Shown here: positions 49,431-57,238 of the stretch, one piece after another
Layout of the letters: each line of letters opens with the position of its first letter
How positions within the stretch are numbered: position 1 is the stretch's first letter
NCBI GenBank assembly: GCA_000209815.1
Contig: FP929036.1
Span: forward strand, 1,137,110 to 1,201,109
Origin: Butyrivibrio fibrisolvens 16/4
GTDB lineage: Bacteria; Bacillota; Clostridia; Lachnospirales; Lachnospiraceae
Length of the DNA: 64,000 nt
Direction of reading: 5' to 3'
Translations under genes and position numbers: made by a program
Notes under the pieces: model-generated
The model's input: only the letters and a program-made list of their open reading frames with translations
Told to the model about the DNA's origin: nothing
Databases searched by the model: none

Positions 49431-50722
49431 ATGAATTTACTTTTAATCCTAGTCTTTGTAGTGGGACTAGGAATACTTCTGTACCCTAATATTTCAGATT
49501 TTTTAACCAGAAGAACAGTTCTAAATCAATCAGTGAATATGATGAAACAGTAGCTCAGATGAATGAGGAAACCAGAAAGGAACTCATGGAAGAGACAGTG
49601 AGCTACAACGAAGTTTTAAAAACTAATCCTGTAGGTCGTTTCGCAGATATGACCGAGGAAATGAAGGAAGAATATTACGCAACTCTTGATGTAGATGGCA
49701 GCGGAATGATGTGTTATCTGAAAATCGATAAGCTGGGATTGAACCTGCCGGTTTTTCACGGTACCACAGAGGATGTTTTACAAAAGTACGTAGGCCATAT
49801 TGAAGGAACCTCACTTCCTGTAGGTGGAAAGGGAACCCATATAGGTCTTTCCGGACACAGAGGTCTTCCTAGCGCCGTACTTTTTACTAATTTGGATAGA
49901 ATGGAAGTGGGAGATGTATTCTCCATCATCATTTTAGGTGAGGAGCACTTCTATCAGATAGATCAGATAGTGACAGTTTTACCAAACGATGTGTCGCCTC
50001 TGGCAATCGATCCAGAGATGGACTACTGTACCTTAGTTACCTGTACACCCTATGGTGAGAATACCCACCGTTTGATGATAAGAGGTGTACGAATAGAGCA
50101 GGAACAGGCAGAAGAAGTAATAGAACACACTGATGTTTCAGGCCAGAAGCTGACCCGTGAGCAGGTTGTAAATGTAATTGCAGCAGTTATGGGTTCTATA
50201 TTCTTATTTGTTGGTGTGCCTATTCTAATCTTCCCACCTGTGGCAAAGCAAAAGCTTTACCTTAGACCTTGGGACGACAATATTGAAGAGGTTTACAAGG
50301 CAGCAATCAAGGTATCAGAATTTTCTACAAGAGCTAACTGGGAAACAGAGAACGTTACCCAGGAGGCAGATAGATTAGCAAGACAGAGACGTTGGGATGA
50401 TACTCTTGTTCACGAGGATAAGCTGACAGAAGACGATGAAGAGAGACCTTGGGACAATTACGATTACTATGATGAATCGGTAGATTACAGCGAGGAAGAG
50501 AACGTAAGACTTTGGGACGATAAGGTTCTAGAGAAGGTGGATCAGGACTGGTCAGTATTTGACAGAATCCTGAACAAGCTTAACTGGGATTTCATCGATA
50601 TCCCAGGAATCTTAGAGAGAGGCAAGGTAGAAGCCCCTCCAGAGGACTTGAATCCTTACTTCAAGAAGGAAATTAACATAGGCGAGACTATTGTTGAAAA
50701 ATCCAAGAAAGGAAAGCATTAG
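49431..50722 (+). CDS. Class C pilin sortase with WDD-repeat tail, frameshifted near start
   Basis: Membrane transpeptidase that joins and anchors LPxTG pilins. N-terminal helix MNLLLILVFVVGLGILLYP. Class C hallmarks are LSGHRGLPSAVLFTNLD (catalytic His) and LVTCTPYGENTHRLMIRG (catalytic Cys and Arg). A second helix follows (VVNVIAAVMGSIFLFVGVPI). The last 150 residues are a charged tail with four RxWDD-like units (RPWDDN, RRWDDT, RPWDNY, RLWDDK), not usual for sortases. The T6 run at 49499-49504 breaks the frame. One more T gives DFFNQKN and 430 residues. ATG 49431 follows AAAAGGGG; ATG 49404 in the same frame is the alternative. The DPW/DPF lid motif was not seen. Confidence 0.85.
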
Positions 50723-50724
50723 TT

Positions 50725-53700
50725 ATGATTGGTAGAGTCTGGAAGAAATATATGAATCATATACTGATTATCTTAACAGGCTCTATGCTGCTTTTGCTTA
50801 TCTTTTCAAATGGAGTCGTGTTTAGAACCACAGCCACTGAAGGAGAATTAACGGAAAATTCATCTGAGGCTACGACTGAGGAAGGTGATGTTCTTATTAA
50901 TCCAGTCAGTACAGAAGGAGGCGGTACAGCAGAAGGTGGCGCTGAGGAAGGTGCAGGTGGCGAAGCAGGTCAGTCTGACGTGATTGGAGACACGGATGTA
51001 ATAGGTGGAAACGGTGGGGACAATACTTACTCTTCTTCAGATGGAACAGGTGCAGCAGGTGAAGGTGCTGGAAATGGCACTGGTACTGAAGGAGCAGGTC
51101 AAGCTGGTTCACAGCAGGCTGGTGAAGGAGCCGGCCAAAATGCAGCAGGAGAGGGCGAGGATGGAGAAGGTACTGGTGATGGAACTGGTACTTCAGAAGA
51201 TGGCGAAGAAACTGGCGAAGGTATAGAAGGTGAAGAAGGAGAGGAAGGCGAAGACGAGCATCTATGTACCTGTACCTCCCTTTGTACAGCAGAACAATTT
51301 GATGAAACCTGTCCTGTATGTGCAGAAAACTTTAACGACTGTGAATATGTAGAGCCAGAAGAGGAAAAGGAGTGTACCTGCGATAAGAAATGTGAAGATG
51401 GAGAAATCGATTTGACCTGTGAGGTTTGTGCCGAGGATCCATCTCTTTGTGAGGCGGAGCCAATCGATTATGCAGCCATCATCCACTATTCTGTTGAGGG
51501 TGAAAATAAAAAGGCAAAATTCTTAACATTGGCAGAGGCTCTTAATGGTGTAAAGGAAGTGGCAGATGCTGTTCATAGCGACGGTGATTCCAACTATGTT
51601 CCAGTAATAGAGATTCAAAATGAGCTAAGCATTTCTTCTGCAATAGCAGTGGAAAATAATTGCAATTTTATAATTGATTTAAAGGGATATCGCATCAATC
51701 TGGAGACAGGGGCATATCTTGATTTTGACAGAAGTAATGTAACCCTAAGGGACAGCACTGCCTCAGCTATTAATTATGGCGGAGACAATACAAGACCAGG
51801 TGGTTTTTCCGGGGATAATGGAAAGCTCTTTAGTGGTTCTGGAACCATCACCTTTGAATCGGGATATTATGGAATATCAAGCGGAACAGTTTTAAGTGGC
51901 TTTTCAGATATTGTAGTCCACGATGCATTTTTGATTAACTCATCAGGATGTCTTACAGACACTGATTCCAAGATAGTAGTCAACAATGGATTCTTCGTTT
52001 ACGACAGTATTTTTGGAGGCAATGAGGGAGCAGTTCAGTGCCCAGAAAGCATGATTCTGGGAGAGATGGCTCTTTCTATTGGAGGCTACGAGGTAAGAGG
52101 CTACGGTCTTTCAACAGCACTTTTCAAGGTAACCATTAAGCTTATGAGCGATGTGGAATACTATTATTCTAATTTCGCAGAGAGCTTTGCAGCGGCTGAG
52201 AATCTCAGTAAGACCAACGATGGTGCAATTGCGGTTATTACAATCAATGATCCGGTTATAACAAATGTTGCCATTTCACAGACCTATACACTTACGGGAA
52301 ATCCGGAAGGCTATGCTGCCAACGTGCAGATTAACAATATTAATTTTGTGAGAGGTGGAGCATCAGATGCATTGTTTGATGGCACCATGTTTGCCATTTC
52401 AGGTGGCCAGCTGATTTTGAATGACTGCTCTGTAAATGGATACATTTCAGAAAGCCAGGTAGCAGTAAGCTCTATGTTTACTGTAGATTCCGGGGCAGCA
52501 CTTAATCTTGTTGGTTCTACCGAGGTGGGAACAAGACTTAGCGGAAATGTGGCGCTCCTTGGTGCAACAGCTTCCGACCCTGCAGCAGGTGTTTATGTAA
52601 AGGGCGGCGGTGTCCTTAGAGTAAGTGGATATGTAGTAATCTACAACAATATTTGCTACTCAGAGACTGCCAATGCTGATGGTGGAATAGATACAGCCAG
52701 AACCAATAGAAATCTGTATTTGGATAATAATGCGGCTATTTCTGTGGAGGGAACCTTGCTTCGTACAGAGACCTTCCTGATTGGTGTGACCATGGCAGGA
52801 GATACCATAGATGAGGAGGAAAGCGTAGGTTATCTTGCAACAGATTACTACAATGCTTTAGTGGCTGCTGGAATTGAGATTATGGATTTAAGCTCATTCT
52901 TTATGGATACCTCTGCAGCCTACAGTATGGAATATGATTTCTCTACAAATACTATTACCTGGACTAGAGGCGGTGGCCTTCTTCCAGAGGCAGGAGTGCT
53001 TAGATTGGAATATATTCTTTTGTTTATAGGTCTGATTGGATTTATATTCAGAGCTATTCAGTCGGCAAATGAAGAGAGAAAGGAAATAGTAAGATATATC
53101 ACAATGATTTCTGCTGTATGTCTCTTGACTGGTACATTTGTAGGTGGCTATCACGTATATACAGAACGCCAGATTATTGCAAGAAATAATCAGGTGGTGG
53201 ATACACTTACAAACAGCACAGAAGGTGGAATCATTGATGGTGTAGGACAGGAGTTTAAAAAGGCTGTAAAGGGAGAGGATAGCGTAGCAATATCTGATGA
53301 TTCTAATGTGATTGCAGAGCAGCCTGTTAACACAGAAAAATCCATCGTTCCTATTGATGGAAGAGATTACATTGGAATAATTGAGGTGGAGCCTCTTGGA
53401 ATAAAGCTTCCAGTACTTAGCACCTATACAGATGCTGATATGAAGACTACTCCTTGCGTCTACGCAGGCTCAAGAGAAAATGAAAATCTTGTAATCGTAG
53501 GCCATAACTACGACAGCCAGTTTGGAAATTTCAATTTATTGAATAAGGATGAGCCAGTAACAGCAACCCTTACACTGGTAGATGGTAGCAAGTATACATA
53601 TGCCAGTACGAAATATGAGAATCTAAATCCTGACCAGATAGATGAAATGCTTTCTGGCGATTGGGATTTGACACTATTTACATGTAACTATTCAGGAGAA

Positions 53701-53736
53701 AAGAGGATAACAATAAGATTTGACCTTGTGAGGTAA
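50725..53736 (+). CDS. Beta-helix surface protein with C-terminal sortase domain
   Basis: 1003 residues. N-terminal hydrophobic segment at about 8-30. A Gly/Glu-rich disordered part covers about 35-175. Two Cys-rich repeats (CTCTSLCTAEQFDETCPVCA and CTCDKKCEDGEIDLTCEVCA) lie at about 180-245. A beta-helix-like region at about 250-740 (ITFESGYYGISSG, IVVNNGFFVYDS) has conserved strand turns. Two membrane helices follow near 765-785 and 800-815. Then a complete small sortase domain: YIGIIEVEPLGIKLPVL, H927 in VIVGHNYDSQFG, C987 in LFTCNYSG and Arg in KRITIRF. A fusion of a surface domain and a sortase is not a standard architecture. It starts three bases after the class C sortase gene and is surely cotranscribed. 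Confidence 0.82.
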   Translation: MIGRVWKKYMNHILIILTGSMLLLLIFSNGVVFRTTATEGELTENSSEATTEEGDVLINPVSTEGGGTAEGGAEEGAGGEAGQSDVIGDTDVIGGNGGDNTYSSSDGTGAAGEGAGNGTGTEGAGQAGSQQAGEGAGQNAAGEGEDGEGTGDGTGTSEDGEETGEGIEGEEGEEGEDEHLCTCTSLCTAEQFDETCPVCAENFNDCEYVEPEEEKECTCDKKCEDGEIDLTCEVCAEDPSLCEAEPIDYAAIIHYSVEGENKKAKFLTLAEALNGVKEVADAVHSDGDSNYVPVIEIQNELSISSAIAVENNCNFIIDLKGYRINLETGAYLDFDRSNVTLRDSTASAINYGGDNTRPGGFSGDNGKLFSGSGTITFESGYYGISSGTVLSGFSDIVVHDAFLINSSGCLTDTDSKIVVNNGFFVYDSIFGGNEGAVQCPESMILGEMALSIGGYEVRGYGLSTALFKVTIKLMSDVEYYYSNFAESFAAAENLSKTNDGAIAVITINDPVITNVAISQTYTLTGNPEGYAANVQINNINFVRGGASDALFDGTMFAISGGQLILNDCSVNGYISESQVAVSSMFTVDSGAALNLVGSTEVGTRLSGNVALLGATASDPAAGVYVKGGGVLRVSGYVVIYNNICYSETANADGGIDTARTNRNLYLDNNAAISVEGTLLRTETFLIGVTMAGDTIDEEESVGYLATDYYNALVAAGIEIMDLSSFFMDTSAAYSMEYDFSTNTITWTRGGGLLPEAGVLRLEYILLFIGLIGFIFRAIQSANEERKEIVRYITMISAVCLLTGTFVGGYHVYTERQIIARNNQVVDTLTNSTEGGIIDGVGQEFKKAVKGEDSVAISDDSNVIAEQPVNTEKSIVPIDGRDYIGIIEVEPLGIKLPVLSTYTDADMKTTPCVYAGSRENENLVIVGHNYDSQFGNFNLLNKDEPVTATLTLVDGSKYTYASTKYENLNPDQIDEMLSGDWDLTLFTCNYSGEKRITIRFDLVR

Positions 53737-53740
53737 TGAC

Positions 53741-55024
53741 ATGCAGCTTCTTGGGATTGGCATAGATCTATTATCTGTAATAATTACATTTGTTATTCTT
53801 GTGGGCGTTTTATTAGGTAAAAGAAATGCGATGAACGAATACTTCCCAATTCTTTTGCTTATGAACGCCCTGGTTCTGCTTGCAGATATGGGTACATTAG
53901 CCTTTGCAAATGACCCAAATAATCTTAATCTTCTAAGAATCTCTGTTATATTGCAGGGGTCATTGACCTATGTGAGTATTTCAGGCTTCAATCTCTATGT
54001 AGATAAGCTTATCACCAGAAAAAGAGGAAAGCGTCCCCTTTTTAGAATGGTGCCATTTGGTATCTGCGTTGTTATGATTCTGTTTTGGATAACATCTATA
54101 ATCCACGGTTATGCTTTTAAAATTTCAAGAGATGGTGTCTACACACAGGAGGCTCTGTTTTTTGTGGTTGTGGTAATAGGCTGCGCTATGATGATTTATA
54201 TCTTCTTTAGAATCATCTACAACCAGATTACAGGGGTACTGGATATTAATTTATGTCTTGCCCTTTACATCTTCATAATCATTCCTATAGTGGCACTTTT
54301 CCCAGCTCTTATGAGTCAGTGCTTTTCTATCGAATATAGTGCCATTACGGTAAGCTACCTGATTATGTTTATTGCAATCCACGTTACCCGTGAGCAGAAG
54401 GTTGTGGAGCAGAAAATGGATGACACAATTATGAAGACGGACCTTATTATGTCGGAGCTTCAGCCTCATTTTGTGTTTAATTCCCTTACAAACATTAAAT
54501 ATCTTATAAAGAAAAATCCTGACCTTGCAGTGGATGCCATGGATAAATTTACCAAGTACCTAAGAAGGAATCTTGATACTATTACAGACCAGAATCTGAT
54601 TACTTTTGCAGAGGAGCTGGAGCATACCAGAACCTACCTGTGGCTGGAGCAGCTCAGGTTTGGAGATTTGAAAATCGAATACAGTATTGATGAGGATGAA
54701 TTTTTAATTCCACCACTATCACTGCAGCCAGTAGTTGAAAATGCAGTGCGTCACGGTGTCACCAAAAAGGTTGGTGGAGGAACTATTAAAATTTACGTGC
54801 GAGATGAGAAGGATTGTTATAAAATAACAGTAAAGGATGACGGAATAGGCTTCAACACAAAGGAGCTTGAAGAAGATATAGCAAACGCTGGTATTTTGGA
54901 TATTAGAAAGCGTTTGTATGAAATGAATAAATCAAAGCTTACAATCGCCAGCACTGAAGGCGTGGGCACCACAGTTACTTATTTAATCATGAAGGAGGAA
55001 CCTAAGGATGAGTCTGCTGAATGA
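53741..55024 (+). CDS. Second LytS-type sensor histidine kinase, no adjacent regulator
   Basis: 427 residues. Six or so membrane helices to about 215, then a His_kinase domain with H243 in ELQPHFVFNSLTNIKYLI and an HATPase domain with VENAVRHGV and DDGIGF. Very similar in layout to the kinase at 37725 (both have QPHF[IV][YF]N, a YLR motif and VENAVRHGV). No response regulator follows; a coiled-coil protein gene overlaps its end by 17 bases. It may feed the regulator at 39043 or work as a heterodimer with the first kinase (inference). Confidence 0.87.
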   Translation: MQLLGIGIDLLSVIITFVILVGVLLGKRNAMNEYFPILLLMNALVLLADMGTLAFANDPNNLNLLRISVILQGSLTYVSISGFNLYVDKLITRKRGKRPLFRMVPFGICVVMILFWITSIIHGYAFKISRDGVYTQEALFFVVVVIGCAMMIYIFFRIIYNQITGVLDINLCLALYIFIIIPIVALFPALMSQCFSIEYSAITVSYLIMFIAIHVTREQKVVEQKMDDTIMKTDLIMSELQPHFVFNSLTNIKYLIKKNPDLAVDAMDKFTKYLRRNLDTITDQNLITFAEELEHTRTYLWLEQLRFGDLKIEYSIDEDEFLIPPLSLQPVVENAVRHGVTKKVGGGTIKIYVRDEKDCYKITVKDDGIGFNTKELEEDIANAGILDIRKRLYEMNKSKLTIASTEGVGTTVTYLIMKEEPKDESAE

Positions 55025-55565
55025 TGAAGTTAAGGACGCAACTGAGGCTCTTGATGAACTACTAGCCGAGCTTGAAGAGATTGAAAAATCTATAGGTATG
55101 CAGGTGGAGTTTGACGATATAGAGTTCCCTGCCCTAAAACCTATTACACTGCCGAAGGTAGAGTTCCCAACGCCGGAACCTCCTAAGGTAGATTTTGCTA
55201 AGCTTGATGATGAACAGCTTGAATTGATAATGCGTCAGTTCCATAAAATCGAAGCCTTAGAGGCTCAGGTAGAGGCTATGAAGGAGGTCATTGATGAGCG
55301 TCTGAATGTGGATTTTCGAGCCATGTACGAAAACATTATGGAGAAGACCAATATCGAGGCTATTAAGACATACAGGAATGTTCAGGCTGTAGTTATTGAA
55401 GAAAATGCCAAGCAGAATCAGGCATTATTCGGTATCGACAACAAGTCGAATTCTTTGAAAAAGCGAATGAACAATGTGCTTATCTTTGCCATTGTATCTT
55501 TCGTTGTATCTATTCTTGTTATGTTGGTAACTATTCTACCAGCAATGGGGATTAAGCTATTCTAG
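55008..55565 (+). CDS. Coiled-coil, tail-anchored protein
   Basis: 185 residues. Acidic helical N-terminus (TEALDELLAELEEIEKS), a Pro-rich link of LPKVEFPTPEPPKVDF type, a helical part at about 70-150, and one C-terminal membrane helix (VLIFAIVSFVVSILVMLVTI). It starts inside the kinase gene and ends 9 bases before the lysozyme. Paralogous in plan, not in sequence, to the Arg-Asp protein at 36950. Function unknown. Confidence 0.78.
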   Translation: MSLLNDEVKDATEALDELLAELEEIEKSIGMQVEFDDIEFPALKPITLPKVEFPTPEPPKVDFAKLDDEQLELIMRQFHKIEALEAQVEAMKEVIDERLNVDFRAMYENIMEKTNIEAIKTYRNVQAVVIEENAKQNQALFGIDNKSNSLKKRMNNVLIFAIVSFVVSILVMLVTILPAMGIKLF

Positions 55566-55574
55566 AGGGGGAGT

Positions 55575-57143
55575 ATGGAGGATAGGAAAACTATAGCCAT
55601 TGCTATTGCTTTGTCAGCAGCAATGGTTTTAATGTTTGTGGGGGTAGTTATTTACGCCAGGGTTCGAAATGGCCGTATTGCAGAGGAGACTGTGGCGGAC
55701 GAATCTGTGGCAGAAGCTGGGGAGGAGATTATAGAATTAGAAGATCCTTCCACTTATCAGACTGTAGATGTTGCTGATAAGATTGTAACCATTAATGATG
55801 TGGATATGGATGCGGAGGATTCTGCCATCCACGATGTTGAGGTGGAGCACACATACATCAACACAACACCACTTCTTCCTAGTATTTTTAATGAGCGTGA
55901 AAAGGTAACAACCGACCGAGTGGATGTTAGCGCCTTTCCGGACAGCTATGTTCTAAACGAGCAGAAAGCTGTTTCTATCAACGATTCCAGAGTAGGCGTT
56001 CCAAAGGAGGTTTACCTTTACAATACAGGAATTGAAAAATCATCTGAAATTAATATCAGCGCAACTATTCACGATGAAGCCGGGATTATTAAATCCCTTG
56101 GGTGGACCAGCACAAAACCAGATGCGGTTCAGCTTTCAGATACATCGGGAACCAGCGTTACAGTGAAATATGTGGGTGATAAATTCTCTGGTAAGGTTCC
56201 GATTTCCGTAATTATCACTTATCAGGCATCAAAGGGAGCAACTGCCACAAAAGAGCTTATGTTTAATGTTTTTGTGGAAAATGTTTCCTACGGAAATGAG
56301 CAGCTTAGGGACAAGACCGGAAACGTTTTGTATCTTGATAAAGCCGGTAAAAAGCCAGCCTATGTTTCTGATTATGCCGGTCATGATTATTTCTATGGTG
56401 GAGTAAAGACCACCGGTTGGCAGACTATTAATGGTGCAACCTACTATTTTGATGGAGATTCGAATTTTGTTAAGGGGCACCAAATCATCGGTGGATTGCC
56501 TTATGATTTTGGGGAAGACGGTATGCTGACCTCCGATATGGGAGAGATGGGTATCGATGTTTCCAAGTGGCAAAACGATATAGACTGGCAGCTGGTTGCA
56601 GCCTCCGGTGTGGATTTTGCCATTATAAGATGTGGATTCAGAGGTTCTTTATCAGGCCAGCTTGTGGAAGATCCATACTTTAAACAAAACATAGAAGGGG
56701 CACTGGCTAATGGAATCAAGGTAGGAATCTATTTCTTTACCCAGGCCATTACTGAGCAGGAAGCAATCGAGGAAGCTTCCATGGCCATTTCTATGTGTCA
56801 GGGCTACCAGATTACGCTGCCTATTTACATTGATTCGGAAAATGCTGTAAAGGGCAGAGCCAATAATCTGGATAGAGCTACAAGAACAAAGTGTTTAGCA
56901 GCCTTCTGTGAAACCATCAATAACAGCGGTTACATAGGTGGCGTTTATGCCAGCAAAAACTGGTACTATGAGAAGCTCTATGCACAGAGTCTAGAAAAGT
57001 ATAATATCTGGGTTGCCCAGTACAACACCGAGTGTGATTACAAGGGAAAAACAGATTTCTGGCAGTATTCTTCAAAAGAGACAATTGCTGGAATCACAGG
57101 CTATGTAGATGTAAACGTAGCTAGAAAAACCACAGGAAATTAG
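55575..57143 (+). CDS. Membrane-anchored GH25 lysozyme
   Basis: 522 residues. N-terminal membrane helix (IAIALSAAMVLMFVGVVIY). A Big_2/Ig-like region lies at about 130-235. Two CW-binding-like repeats follow at about 270-315 (GWQTINGATYYFDGDSNF, IIGGLPYDFGEDGML). The GH25 domain starts at about 320: MGIDVSKWQNDIDW, FAIIRCGFRG, VGIYFFTQA, LPIYIDSEN, WVAQYN and YVDVNVARK. Family activity is N-acetylmuramidase, with acid residues in the DVSKWQ and DSE segments. Being fixed in the membrane within a pilus locus, it probably opens the cell wall locally for fibre passage (inference). Confidence 0.88.
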   Translation: MEDRKTIAIAIALSAAMVLMFVGVVIYARVRNGRIAEETVADESVAEAGEEIIELEDPSTYQTVDVADKIVTINDVDMDAEDSAIHDVEVEHTYINTTPLLPSIFNEREKVTTDRVDVSAFPDSYVLNEQKAVSINDSRVGVPKEVYLYNTGIEKSSEINISATIHDEAGIIKSLGWTSTKPDAVQLSDTSGTSVTVKYVGDKFSGKVPISVIITYQASKGATATKELMFNVFVENVSYGNEQLRDKTGNVLYLDKAGKKPAYVSDYAGHDYFYGGVKTTGWQTINGATYYFDGDSNFVKGHQIIGGLPYDFGEDGMLTSDMGEMGIDVSKWQNDIDWQLVAASGVDFAIIRCGFRGSLSGQLVEDPYFKQNIEGALANGIKVGIYFFTQAITEQEAIEEASMAISMCQGYQITLPIYIDSENAVKGRANNLDRATRTKCLAAFCETINNSGYIGGVYASKNWYYEKLYAQSLEKYNIWVAQYNTECDYKGKTDFWQYSSKETIAGITGYVDVNVARKTTGN

Positions 57144-57153
57144 TAGGTTTTAT

Positions 57154-57187
57154 TGTAACGGGTTTGTAACTCCTATGGCTTTATAAT
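57154..57187 (+). promoter_or_regulatory. Pilus-regulon box 5 and promoter
   Basis: TGTAAC (57154), GGGTT, TGTAAC (57165), 11 bases, perfect -10 TATAAT (57182-57187). Another TTTGTAAC near 57205 has no partner. Confidence 0.85.
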
Positions 57188-57238
57188 GGGTTCAAAGATA
57201 TAAGTTTGTAACTACGTCTTTGAAACGAGGTAGGGGCC

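Noticed and set aside
57200-57215. A sixth TGTAAC-like element downstream of box 5
   Set aside because: Only one half-site (TTTGTAAC) with no partner at 11 bp and no -10 at the right distance.
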